DNA of 64,000 bases from Austropuccinia psidii (taxonomy: Eukaryota; Basidiomycota; Pucciniomycetes; Pucciniales; Sphaerophragmiaceae), in the NCBI GenBank assembly GCA_023105745.1, contig JALGQZ010000019.1, positions 2,976,001-3,040,000 of the forward strand. Direction: 5' to 3'. How positions within the stretch are numbered: the stretch's first letter is position 1; each line of letters opens with the position of its first letter. The notes beneath the pieces were generated by a model. The model was given only the letters and a program-made list of their open reading frames with translations, had not been told where the DNA came from and did not search any database. A program made the translations under genes and the position numbers. This document shows positions 31,067 to 43,166 of the stretch, in pieces.

Positions 31067-33258
31067 TGTGAGCCTGTGAGGTATGTATAACATACCCATA
31101 AGGCCACAAATGATTTTATAAACAGCTAATTTTGTCTTAAACAGACTTTTTAGTTGAAATTAAAATAAAAAATAACAAAAAATAAGTATAACTTTATTTT
31201 GGATAAACAAAGTTATAAATATTATGTCATTTTTGGATTCTACACCAAAAATAACCTAGGGTACATCCATAAGGTGTTATACCCAAAAACACTTATTTCT
31301 TGTGTTATTAGAAGATTTAAGAATCTCACAGTACTAATGTAACTTTTTTAACATTTTTTTAAAATTGTTAAATTTAAGCTTAAATAAGCTTAAATTTAAA
31401 GTTGCATAAGGTTAATGCAAACTTACCAAAATTTTAGTTAAAATTGAGGTGTGGTGTATATTTACTGAATTGGCTAGGGATTTGCCATACAGAATGTAAA
31501 TCCTGCGTGAGCTCAATTTAAAAGGGTTTAAAGCCATGGTATGGCTTGTAATAAATAAAAGGGCAAAATCCACGCAAAAAGGTGGGACAAAGGAAAAAGA
31601 CCAAACAGAGCTGGGGTACCCAACTTTTTGGATCTGCAATGATTCAATTAAGGTTGTCCACCTGTATTGGAGGATTTTCAACCTTATTTAAACTTTAAGA
31701 TTAGACTTTGATCCAACCTTAAGGTTTAAACTGGTTTTATCCCAATTTGGACAGGAATTTCAAGCTGCCAAAGGGTAAATCCCAATATGAAAGCTTGAAA
31801 TCAAGGTTTTAAGAACTTTCAAAGCTTAATCAGGCTTAAAAACCTTAAATAAGCACAAAACTTTAAAGTTACAAGCATCAAAACCTTATCAAAAGCTAAG
31901 GTTTGGTGTGTATTGCTATTTTACGTGGAAAAATAGTAATAACTTCAAAAATTCATTAAAAATCCAAATCTCAATGGATTTGCTTGAAAATTTCACACAG
32001 CTTAGAATTTAATATTATCTATATATAAATTAAATTTTAAGTATCTTTTATAAATAAAATTCCTGGGTAATTAGCCTGGAAATTTAGTCTTTTAATTAAG
32101 GTCAAAGAAAATTATGATTTCTTTAAAAATTAATTAAAAATTGAGTTTAAGAGATTTCTGCTTGAAACTCTATCTTTAAGTTGTTCATGTGATGAACTTT
32201 AATATAAATAAGTTTATTTATATTAAAAACTTAAAATAATTAGTTTAAATGAGGATTAAAGTTACATGGAGTTAAGAATAACACTGGTAACTTTAAATTG
32301 GAATTAAAAACAAGTCGCCTTAAGCTAAGAACTTTGGTTTTAAGTATGGTTTTTCAGTTTTGACCTGAGCACGCCCTCTATATTCATTATGAATCATGAG
32401 TGCTTCTCTGAAGAAATAAAAAGAGTCTTTTCATCACTGTTTTTGTTCATCATTCATTATCAATCCAGTCATATTAGAAATTTAAACAGGTAAAGTTTTA
32501 TTATTCATAAAATCTTATTATTAAAGTAATTCTTAAGTTATTTTATTCTTTATTAATTGTAAATTAAAGAATTGAAGTCATAGAATTCAGATTATTGTTG
32601 TAATCATCAATAATATATTTTACATTATAAAATTTTCATCTTAAATATCTTTTAAAAGCCACAGATTCCTCTTAAAAACTCTTTAATCTTAAATTTTATC
32701 ATAAAAAGTTGTTTTATCCTTAAAATTATTGATTTTAGACGTGTTTTTAACTTATAATCATTATTTAATATAATAACTGTTGTTGTTTAACTTGTTGTAT
32801 TAAATAAATATTATAAGTAAGTTTTTTTCTAAAGTTCTATATTTTTTTTATCTAGTATTATTTTTTTTATATAGAATTTTATTATATAAGAATTATTTCT
32901 ACACCGTGTGTGTTATAATTCTCTTATAAATAATATTTATATTATTTATAAGTGGTTAATATTTATATTTCCATGTGTAATTGTCTCATTAAGAGCTTTA
33001 CAATTCTTATTGTTATAACTGTCAGTGACTATAACAATAATAGAATAATTATAATTTTATTATGATTATTATATTTTTTATTATTATTATATTTTTATAA
33101 TAATAATTAAATTTATTTTTTTATATATAATTATTTTTAATAATTATATTTAAATTTGTGGTTATAATATTTTATTATATTATATATTTCTTTTGAGGAC
33201 AGTCATAGTACTCTTGATTTTGCTACTATTATCAAGAGTTTCATAGACAAACCTTACA
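31067..33258 (+). mobile_element. Solo LTR, F1-gamma type, inside F1-gamma gag
   Basis: Starts TGTGAGCCTGTGAGG, ends ACCTTACA, with a perfect GACAC duplication on both sides (31062-31066 and 33259-33263). The gag frame resumes in phase after it (ASTLDT, then LIESSEADITAMPV). It is the same LTR type as its host element, so this is an insertion of the family into itself, later reduced to one LTR. Confidence 0.92.
33007..33040 (+). other. Perfect hairpin in F1-gamma LTRs
   Basis: Arms TTATTGTTATA and TATAACAATAA (11 bp, perfect) enclose ACTGTCAGTGAC. The copy at 29985-30018 has one change that leaves a G-U pair. Weaker copies lie near 24135-24168 (minus) and 49620. Confidence 0.55.
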
Positions 33259-33263
33259 GACAC

Positions 33264-35335
33264 TCTTATTGAGAGTTCAGAAGCTGACATAACTGCTATG
33301 CCTGTTTTCAGACCTGAATCATTTCCAGCAGGAAACAATAGAGATATACCAGTCTCAGGACAAGAACTGGTTTATGGCGGCAAAGCCGCAGGAGTGGGTA
33401 TATCTGCCAAGTCTTTGGATAGGCACAATGAACTCTTATATTCAAGTTGAGAATTTCATGGGCACAGAAAAGACAGAAGAACTTCTGAGGGGTTGAACAC
33501 CCATGTCTTGCAAGGGACAAGTCCAACAGATAAAAGCTTGGTTGAAAAGCCAAAGCATGTTGTCAGAGGACCAGAAGAAGACATTGGCCCAAGGAAAGGA
33601 CAACAGCCCAGTGGAAGATCCCCAAGCCTCCACAAGCAAAACATCTGCTGCAACAAGTGCCAAAAAAGGATAAGAAAGCCCCAAAGAGCAAACAAAAGGA
33701 AAAGGGAAAGGCAAAATCCAAGTGAAATATTCCTTACCCACAGAATTACAGAATTCCCAAAAAGGAGAAGACAACCATGAAAAATGTGTTCAATATGGCA
33801 AGAACTCTGATGGAATTAAAAAACAAGGAGGAGGAAAGGTTGAACCAATCTTTTCCAAAGAAGTAGACCTTGTAAAGCTTGTAACTCATTTTGAAACTTG
33901 TAATAAAGAACTTTGGCAAAGTTGAATAATTTTGAGTATATCCAACATAAGCTGTGTAGAGAGATATTACAAGTAAAAGAGTCACAAAAGACCATAATTG
34001 GTCTAGAAAATTTGAATAAAGACAATATATTGTTTTTGATGCAAATTTGTGCAAGAATTGAGTCTAAAGTTACCTTACTCAATGAACCAGATGACACTTC
34101 TATTTCTTTTATAACTAGAAAGCTGAAATAATTAAGAATACAAGTCCAGAACTTGGAAAACTCAACTGGCCACAATGTAGTTCTTTCCCAAGAACAATTG
34201 CAAAAAAGTGAGAATGCAAGAATTTAATTGAAAGAAGATATTAAATCAAGCATTAATGATATATCACTGAAGAATAAATTGCCAAGACAGTACACACCAA
34301 TTTTTGACAGAAATGTGCTGAACTTTAATAATGACTTACATCATAAGATTTCAAATAATGCAGAAGTGGAGACTGCTTGTAATTTTGAAGACATTCCAAG
34401 ATGAGAGGAATAGCCCACCCTCAGTGGTTAAGAGAATATAATAATATGGCATTTATGAAAAAAATGATATGAATGAATAAGTTGCATATTAAACTCATTG
34501 TTTACCAAATAAGCAAAGAAATGGTATTACAAAATAAGACAAGGGGATGGTAAAAATTCTTGGCCTTGGTGGAAAGAACAAATTATTTCCAAACAGAAAA
34601 ATGATTCCTGGAGATTCAAAATGGAAAACTCTTTTTAAGAAGCCATTTTTAATATTTAAAGGGACAGGACCATGTCTTGTTTTATTAAAAAGGAAGACAG
34701 ATTAACTGCTCTTCATCCTGACATGTCTGAAACAATGATTCATAAAAGGATAATGAGAAAATGTGGTGGTGACCTTTAAAATGCTATAAGAAGCAGATGA
34801 ATTGAGCCTTGCTCTACAGAAGATTATCTCAATGTCATCAAAGACATCACAACTAGGACAAAAATTTGAAGGTATTGGTATAAACCCTCAATAGACAACA
34901 AGACCTGTGGGAAACCAATTCCAAAACACGATAAGCCACATTACAGAGCTCCTTTGAAATTTCATAAATGTGGAAGTACATCTCATTTGGCAAACACTTG
35001 TCCCAAAAAGACAAGAATAAATGAGATAGAAATAGATAAAGTTGAAGACACAAAAGAAACAAATAATGTATCTTTACATGAAAGTGATTCTGAGCCCTCT
35101 GAAGAAGAGGAAGTACCAGATGAACTTAGTGTAGAAAATATCAATGTTTCCTTTGTAATCACAGAAGTACATACTCACTTACCACAGTAAAGTGATGAAT
35201 TTATGGATCTCATACATGTGCAAGATGCTAAAATGCAGAAAACCAAACCTTCCAGAGGTAAAGGTTATACAGAAGGATCATTTTGTATCACTAATATTGT
35301 GATAAACAACAGAGAATCAAAGTTAAATCTACTTT
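33264..35335 (+). pseudogene. gag: F1-gamma gag, remainder, and start of protease
   Basis: It continues the interrupted frame (RPESFPAGNNRDIPVSGQEL, stop near 33448), shifts frame at about 33740 and again near 33915 (AKLNNFEYIQHKLCREILQV), then carries many stops through the capsid-like part (WYYKIRQGDG, WWKEQIISKQKNDSWRF). The zinc knuckle has lost its first Cys (FHKCGSTSHLANTC, near 34960). The acidic linker SEPSEEEEVPDEL and the HTHLPQ end of Gag follow, then VQDAKMQKTKPSRGKGY and the protease start (IVINNRESKLNL), where it is cut off and fused to F2a. It is much more decayed than F1-alpha gag. Confidence 0.75.
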
Positions 35336-36623
35336 TCCAAATCTGAGGGGACATGTAACTCATGTGTCCACTTCTCTTACCCATTGCAGAGCCAAAAACC
35401 TCTTTGCTAAGGCTCTAAGTGCCTATTCCATGTTACTAGTGTTGAGTATATAGGCTATGTTGTTTCTTCTGAAGGCCTCAAGATGGACCAAGCAAAAGTC
35501 CAGCAAACCCTTAATTGGCCACCTCCAAGAAACCTCAAGGCTCTTCAATCACACCTTGGCTCTGCCAACTTCTACTGCCATTTCATCAAGAATTATTCAA
35601 AGAAAATCAGTTCAATGACCAGTTTCCTCAAGAAATATTCCTGTTTCCCCTCAATGTGGAAGCTCTTAGTCAGTTTCACCAATTCAAAGAGGCTTTCGCC
35701 ACCGCTCCAATCCTTCTCTACCCACCATTGTAGAGACTGATGCATCCAATTATGCCTTAGGTGCTGTACTGAGTCAGGTCTCTGACTCATGAAAACATCC
35801 CATTGAATTCAACAGCCACAAGCTTATTCCAGCAGAGCTCAACTATGAGATTCATGACAAGGAACCCATTGGCATAGTCTTGGCCCTCAAGTGCTGGAGG
35901 GCTTTCCTTCTTCCCCTTTCTTTGCCTTTTGAGGTTCTCACCAATCATTCTTAACTTCAATACTTCATGTCTTCAAAAGTCCTTACTTGCCGTCAAGCCC
36001 GCTGTGCTTGATTCCTCTCTGAATTTCAATTCTCAATCACTCACAGCCCTGGCCCCCTGGCTACTCTTCCGGACGCTTTATCACGTCAGGACAACATTTA
36101 TCCGGAGAAGGGGGAGGACTTCATTTGCAAGAATCCAATGAACGTTCAACAGATCATCAAGCAGGATGAAGCCCAACATTCAAGATATTTTTCAGTCAAG
36201 GTGGAATTCTTTTCAAATTTGATTTATTCAATTAAGAAGGCTCTATGGCAAGATTCTAAGTACAGAGGTATGCCTAAATAATTGGGTAAAGGTAAACCTG
36301 TCCAAGATTATTCTCTTGATTCCTCTTCCCAGCTTCTCTCATTCAAAGATTGGGTGGTTGTCCCAAATGACCCCACAATTCAACTCAGCATCCTTCAAAA
36401 GCATCATGATTCTCCTCTAGCTGGACACCCTGGCCAAGAGAAGGCTCTCAAACCTTTCAAGTGGGATTTACACTGGTGCGGCATGACTCAATTCATCAAA
36501 AATTATGTCACATCCCGTCAACAGTGTTCAAGAAACAAGAATATTCATCACAAGAAGTTTGGACTATTCAAACCTCTTGCGATTTTAAATGGTCCTTGGA
36601 TTTGTCTTTCAATGAACTTTATA
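35336..36623 (+). pseudogene. pol: F2a pol, left part: RT end, RNase H, integrase start
   Basis: It starts abruptly after the RT active site (SKSEG, matching SKSEEEHV of F2b) and runs through SSVEYIGYVVSSEGLKMDQA, the RNase H region ([17 protein letters not shown], stops) and the linker (GEDFICKNPMNVQQIIKQDE). The integrase zinc region keeps both His (HHDSPLAGHPG) but has Arg for the first Cys (SRQQCSRN). It breaks at MNFI where F2b is inserted and resumes at 44710. The left end joins F1-gamma through a shared CTTTTCCAAATCTG-like stretch. Confidence 0.8.
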
Positions 36624-37009
36624 TGTCACAACCATGGAAATTACCCTCTGGACTCCATATGGCATATTAGTGCCATATCCATGATCACTGGCCAAATTGG
36701 CCCTCTCATCTTTTCTGCCCTTTTATGGTCATTTCACTCCTGGGTCCAACCTGGCCATTCCTGGCCTTTCTCTGCTTTTGGGAACTCTTTGGTATTTTAC
36801 AGTCAACAGGGAAAATACAGTTCAAAAGCCTGTATTTGGCCTTTTAAGCTTTAAATACAGTTTTGAGAACTTTGGCGCATTTTGCACATTTTTGCACACT
36901 TTGGCACATTTTGCGCATTTTTGCGCACTTTGCACATTTTTGCTGTATTCAGCTGTATATGCCATTTATTCATGTATTGTGGAAATATCTCCCAAAGGCC
37001 ATTCTGACA
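36624..37009 (+). repeat. 5' LTR of F2b, internally deleted
   Basis: It matches the first 390 or so bases of the 3' LTR (TGTCACAACCATGG ... AAATATCTCCCAAAGGCC) and then ends directly in TTCTGACA. About 1.15 kb of the LTR middle and end is missing. Short GCGCATTTTTGC/TTTGCACA words recur within it. Confidence 0.8.
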
Positions 37010-37353
37010 TAAATTGATTTTTCCTCAAGAATTTATATGATTGATTGATTGATTTTTGCAATATTTTGATTTTGATTTATTTAACTTATTGATTTATTTA
37101 CTTCAAGATTTCATTTGACATTTATTGATTGATTTTGCTGAAGTTTATATTTTGACTTATTTGATTCATTGACTTCAAGTTTTCATTTGATATTGAATTG
37201 ATGCCTTTACCTGAAGATCTCATTTTGATTTATTTATTTTTCTTCAAGATATTGATTTTGACTTTTGACTTCAAGAGTTATTACAAATTGCCTGAAGTTT
37301 TCATCTTCAAATCATGATTCTTGTTCATTTTATTTCATTTTTATCCTGAAATC
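37010..37353 (+). other. F2b leader
   Basis: An untranslated region rich in TTGATT/ATTGATTT words (37030-37190). There is no TGG at the LTR edge, so I see no standard tRNA primer site. Self-priming, known from some chromoviruses, is possible but not shown. Confidence 0.5.
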
Positions 37354-38676
37354 ATGCCCATCCAACACTCACCTCCTGCAAGGCAGACAAGATCTCAGGT
37401 CAGAACTCAAGCTGTTCTCACTCCAACTCCAAGGGCTCTTGTTGATGGCACCCCAGAAGTTCCTCAACTGAGGGCCAAATTGGACAGAAGAACCATTTTG
37501 GAAGTAGAAGCACCATCCAGAAGGGAAGGAACAGGGCCAAGAAGATCAAGTTCATTATCAGGAGTAGTTGGCAGATTTCCAGGAACTTCAAGGACCATTG
37601 TCAGAGATCCTGGGGAAGATGGTGAAGAGGAGGAGGAGAATTCTGGGGAAGAGGAAGAGTATGATGGTACTGAAGGTGTTCCTGCTCCTGTGGGGGCATC
37701 CCAAGGTACTGAAGGACCAACTCTAGCCAAGTCTAATCAGCCTGTCTCTCATCAGTCTGAACCATCTTTATTGGCCATTATGCCGCAAATGACTCAGATT
37801 ATGGCCAATATCCAAGCAGCTTCATCCTCTGAAGCATCAAGACCACTGGCCTTCAAGACTCCATCTATGAAGGCACCATAATTCTTTGCTGGGACTCAAA
37901 CTTTCAAAGTTAGAAGCTTCATTCAGTCTTTTCGATTGATTTTTCATAATGATCCAGAAGATTTTTCTCAAGACAGAAAGAAAGTTCTCTATGCCACTTC
38001 ATTTCTCATTGGCAGGGCTAAAAAATGGATTTAGCCTTATCTTTCCAATCTCACCAATCAAGACTCAAATTACCTTCTCAATTCTTGGAACTTATTTGAA
38101 TCTCAACTATTTACTTTACTGGGGGACCCAAATGAAGTTAGAAAAGCTCAAGCAGAGTTGGATTCTCTAAGAATGAAAGAAGGTGGCCATTTTTCTTTAT
38201 ACATAGCCGATTTCAGAAGTTTTGTTTCAAGAATTGTAGATTGGGGTGAAAAAGCCCTTATTCATCATTTCAGGAAGGGATTGCCATCAAGAATTTTGGA
38301 TCAATTGGCCTCCCATCCTTCAAGAACTGACTCTCTTCAACACTTGATGGACATCACCTTGGAGCTGCATACCAGGTACCATGAGAGGCAAAATGAAAAG
38401 AGGCATCATCAAGAGAAGAAGCCAGAAGCCTCAAAGTCAAATTCTTCTCATCCTCAAAATTCTTCAAACTCAAGTAAAAAGAAGAAGAGGGACAAGCCCC
38501 ATTCTTCTTTATTGAATAAATATTTCAAGTTGATCAATTCTGAAAAAGAAAGAAGAATCAAGAAGGGTTTATGTACCTATTGTGTTGGGAAGAATAGTCT
38601 TGAGTCCTGTTTCAAAAGGCCTCAAAACAGGATTACCCAACCGTCAGGCAAATTTCCCAGCCAGGGAAAAGCCTGA
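37354..38676 (+). pseudogene. gag: F2b gag with two in-frame stops
   Basis: It starts MPIQHSPPARQTRSQVRTQA and stays in one frame for 440 codons, broken only by TAA at 37879 and TAG near 38032 (WI-stop-PYLS). An acidic patch (DGEEEEENSGEEEE) leads to the capsid region (FKVRSFIQSFRLIFHNDPED, YATSFLIGRAKKW, FRKGLPSRILDQLASHP). A Lys-rich stretch precedes a damaged zinc knuckle at 38572 (CTYCVGKNSLESC), where the metal-binding His is Asn. The text matches, from memory, one of the commonest A. psidii retroelement Gags. Confidence 0.85.
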
Positions 38677-38690
38677 GTGAAGATCATGTT

Positions 38691-41600
38691 GTGTTCAATG
38701 GTCTTCACTGTTTTCCATCCAGAGCACCATTGTGCATTCTGAATACTGGTGTCAAAAATTCTCTTAAATTCTTTGTTTTTCTTTTTCTCTCTGATATGTT
38801 TTACAGTATGCTCATTGATTCTGGTGCTACCAGCTCATTGATTACAAAGCAGTTTGTTCATAAGTATTCTTTGACCATGTCAGAACTCCCAGAGAAGATT
38901 CCCCTTATCATGTCTGACTCCTCAGAGTCTCCTTCTTTATTTTTGACTCACCATACTAAATATATGGTTTAGCTCCCTTCCTTCCCAAGCTTTGAATGGG
39001 ACTTTTTAGTCATTGATACTCCCAAGGGAGAAGAGCTCATATTGGGCTTGGACTTTCTCAATCATTTTAATGTGTCTATTGATTGGAGGAAAGGGCTTAT
39101 AACCTTTAATTCTTATAATAAGGACTATTATGATCCTTCAAAATCATTCAGTAATGACCTTTCTTCTGCCAAATCATGTGCAGCTCTGGTTGGTGATTCT
39201 AGAAACCCATCATTTCCATCTTCTGTCCATATTCCTTCCCTTAATCCCCATCCGTCATTACTATTATCTAGAGATGATCTCTTCAAAGAGATTCAAGATG
39301 TTGGAGAAGATAATTCTGTAACTTCACTTCACCTCTTCTTTGGGAATATGGACCTTCCTCCTTCATCTTATCATGACTCCCTGGAGGAGTTGTGGGATGA
39401 AGGGGAAGAGCCAGAAGAAGTAGAAGCTGTGATGAAGGTTGTTCCTTCTGTCTATCACCAGTACTTGAATGTATTCTCCAAGGTGAAAGCAGAGAAACTT
39501 CCTCCTCACCGCGCCTGTGATCATCATATCAAGCTGGAGGCATCTCTACCTCCAGTTGAGGTGATCTACTCTTTATCAAACCAAGAGTCAGATACACTCA
39601 GGGCCTACATTTAAGAGAATTTAAAGAAAGGTTTCATCCGGCCAAGCTCCTCTTCAACAGCAGGACCTTTCCTCTTTGTCAAAAAGAAGGATGGTGGCCT
39701 CCATTTTGGTGTTGATTACCGCAAACTCAATGCTGTTACAAGGAAGAACAAGTATACTGTTCCTCCTATCAATCAGCTTCTTACTGTTTTCAATGGTTCT
39801 TCTATCTTATCCATGATTTATTTGTGTGGTGCATATAACCTGCTCAGAATCAAGGAAGGTGATGAATATTTGACATGTTTTAGAGCTAAAAATGGCAGCT
39901 ATGAGTATTTGGTTATGCCGTTTGGGCTCACCAATGCTCCTGCCTCTTTTCAAAACCTTATCAATGATATTTTTTATGATCTTCTTGATATTTATGTTGT
40001 GGTTTATTTGGATGACATTATTGTCTTTTCCAAATCTGAAGAAGAACATGTTACTCATGTGTGCACTGGTCTTTCCAGACTCAGAGCCAATAACATCTTT
40101 GCTAAGGCCTCCAAGTGCCTGTTTCACGTTTCTAGTGTAGAGTACTTGGGTTATGTTGTTCATTCTGAAGGCCTCAAGATGGACCAAGCAAAAGTCCAGC
40201 AAATTCTCAATTGGCCACCTCCAAGAAACCTCAAGGCACTTCAATGATTCCTTGGCTTTGCCAGCTTTTACTGCCGTTTCATCAAGAATTATTCAAAGAA
40301 AATTAGTTCACTCACAAGTTTCCTGAAGAAAGATTCCTGTTTTCCCCTCAATGAGGAAGCTCTTTGACAGTTTCATCAACTCAAAGAGGCATTCACCATT
40401 GCTCCAATCCTTTCCCACTTTGATCCTTCTCTACCCACCATTGTAGAGACTGATGCATCGTATTATGCCTTGGGTGCTGTACTGAGTCAGATTTCTGACT
40501 CAGGAAAACATCCCATTGCATTTGATAGCCGCAAGCTTCTCCCAGCTGAGCTCAATTATGCGATTCATGACAAGGAACTCCTTGGCATAGTCTGGGCTCT
40601 CAAGCGCTGGAGAGCTTTTCTCATTTCCCTTTCTTCCGCTTTTGAGGTTCTCACCGATCATTCTTCACTTCAATACTTCTTGTCATCAAAGATTCTCTCT
40701 TGCCATCAAGGCCGCTGAGCTGAATTTCTCTCTGAATTTCATTTTTCAATCACTTATCGCTCTGGCTGCCTGGCCACCCTTCCAGGTGCATTGTCATGTC
40801 AGGACAACATTTAACCAGAGAGGGGGGAAGATTCCATCAGCAAGAACTCAATGAATTATCAAAAAGTAATCAAGAAAGATGAAATTCAAGCCTCAAAGTT
40901 CTTTGCAGTCAAGGTGAAATCATTTTCAAGTTTTATTGACTCATTTCAGAAAGAATTATAGCAAGATTCTCAATATAGAAGTTTTCTTCAAGATTTGTGT
41001 AAAGGTAAATCTGTTCAAGATTATTTTCTTTATTCCTCTTCCCAACTTCTCCTGTTCAAAGATAGGGTGATGGTCCCAAATGACCCCACAATTTAACTCA
41101 GCATAATTCAAAAGAGGGATAAATCTCCTCTAGCTGTACCCCCTGGGCAAGAGAAGACTCTCAAACTTGTCATGTGGGATTTTCACTGGCCTGGCATGAC
41201 TAAATTTATCAAGGATTATGTATCATCCTTTCAACAGTCTTCACGAAACAAAAATATTCACCACAAGAAGTTTGGACTGCTCAAACCTCTTCCAATTCCA
41301 AATTATCCTTGAATTTGTCTTTCAATAGATTTTATCACTCAATTGCCACTGTACAATTCTTTTGACTCAATCCTTGTCATAGTGGACAGATTCTCAAAAA
41401 TTGCAGTTTTTATTCCAACAATGTCTTCAATAATATCACTGGATTTTTCTCATTTTTTCATCAAGAATATTTTCTCAAATCATGGCCTTCCTTCAAGCAT
41501 TGTTAGTGATAGAGGTTTGCTTTTTTGTTTCTTCTTTTTGGACCAATCTATGTCAGCAGCTCAAGATTTCAAGAGATCTGTCAATTGCTTATCATCCAGA

Positions 41601-42390
41601 AACTGATGGACAGGCAGAGATGGTAAATCAGATATTAGAACAGTACCTTTGGATGTATGTAAGTTATCATCAAGGTGATTGGAACACCTGGCTCCCTCTG
41701 GCTGAATTTGCTTACAATAGCTCTGACCACTCTTCAACAAAACAATCACCGTTTTTCACTGTTTATGGAAGAGATCCTCATTTTGACCCAGTTCACATTA
41801 CTCAAGATACTTCTGCTGGAAAGTTATCAACAAAAGTCCAATAAGTACAGAAAGATGTCAAGAGAGAACTTGACGTTTCCATAAACATGCTTAAGAGGTA
41901 TGCAGATAAAAGTACAGCACATCCACCTGTTTTAATCCTGGTGCCATGGTATGGCTTTCTTCCAAGAACATCAAATCAACTAGACCCACCAAAAAACTGT
42001 CTGAAAGATGGTCAGGTCCCTTTCCAATCTTGAAGAAAGTCAGCACTCATGCCTACCACCCCAGGCTCCCATCTCAATGGAAGTCCATCCACCCAGTCTT
42101 CCATATTTCACCCTTAGAACCATTCAAGACATCAACAATCCCAAATAGGCATCAAGAGCGTCCTCCTCCAATCATCATTGAAGAAGAAGAGGAATGGGAA
42201 GTCTCTCAGATAATGGACTCAAAGATTAAGAGAGGAAAATTATGGTATTTGGTGGAATGGAAAGGTTTCATTAAAAACCCAGAAAGATCCACTTGGGAAC
42301 CAACTTAAAACCTCAAGAATTTCCCTGAACATGTTAAGTATTTTCATTCTTTATATCCGGACAAGCCAGGACCCAATCCTTCAGTAGCTT
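38691..42390 (+). pseudogene. pol: F2b pol: protease, RT, RNase H, integrase, chromodomain
   Basis: The frame is -1 relative to gag. The protease Asp lies in LIDSGATS (38811). RT motifs are FVKKKDGG, MPFGLTNAPASF and an intact YLDD (40005-40016). RNase H shows [13 protein letters not shown] and TDHSSLQYF. The integrase zinc site has lost all four ligands (RDKSPLAVPP, SSFQQSSR), while core residues remain in LSIDFITQL, VSDRG and ETDGQAEMVNQ. A canonical chromodomain follows (WEVSQIMDS...LWYLVEWKGF...STWEPT, 42195-42306). Stops at about 38970, 39612, 40245, 40365 and 40716 and several later ones, plus frameshifts near 41515 and 41850-41946, kill the gene. An alternative to a simple frame change is the intron-like TTCTCTCTGATATGTTTTACAG ending at 38806. 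Confidence 0.85.
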
Positions 42391-43166
42391 GATTTTTATG
42401 GTGCTTGGTGGGGAGAGGAATCACCAAAAGTAAGTCCGACTCCTGGTATGCATGTTGAGTGGTATTCTACCCTTTTTGGTGTAAACATCACCTTGGCCTC
42501 TCTGTGAGCACTCTGCAATTTTTTGGACACAGATATTGGCTTGGCTTTCATCATCATTTCCAAAATTATGGCCATTTTCACCTGGGAAAATGGACCATTC
42601 ATTTTTTCATTTCACTTCCAAGTCTTTCTAATTCCATGTCAATTGTTCAGGAAATTTATTTTATTTTCATGGCACTGGTGGGAGTGGTAATTACCAAAGG
42701 TAAGTTCCTCTCCTGGTGTGCACTTCCTTGAGGGGTCTACAATCTTTCAAAGCATCACCTTGGCCACTTTGTGAGCCCCTGGCATCACATTTCTCTTTCC
42801 AGGTCCCTGGCCAATTTCAAAATCAATTATCAACCTCTGTGATGAGGATTGGAACCTCCTCAAGATTCATTTCTTTCTTTTCTTTTCTTATTTTCATTTT
42901 ATTTTCATTTCAAATTTTTCCTTACTTATGTCAACATAAATTCATGGACCAATGTCATTCATTTTAAATTTACATCAATTCTGAAGCCAATGTCAAAAGA
43001 AGATCAATCAAGTCCCACGTCACATGCCAACTTTTCAATATCAGTATCAATTTTTTTTTCTCTTAATCACTCCTCTTGAATCCCTGTCTCAAACCTTTCC
43101 AGTTTCCTCTACAGGCTTCACCTTGTATTGGTGCTCAGGAGGTCACCATTCCAAGGTGGGGGGTAC
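42391..43166 (+). repeat. F2b 3' non-coding module with a 270-bp direct repeat and polypurine tract
   Basis: Two related units contain a G-rich tract, ACCAAA(A/G)GTAAGT, CTCCTGGTRTGCA and CATCACCTTGGCC; the GTAAGT words are about 270 bases apart (42429 and 42700). A third G-rich tract, AAGGTGGGGGGTAC, touches the LTR and is the polypurine tract. The older F2a copy has the same arrangement (45811 and 46080). Confidence 0.7.

Noticed and set aside
37010..37030. tRNA primer-binding site for F2b
   Set aside because: No TGG lies near the LTR edge; the sequence TAAATTGATTTTTCC fits no usual tRNA end.
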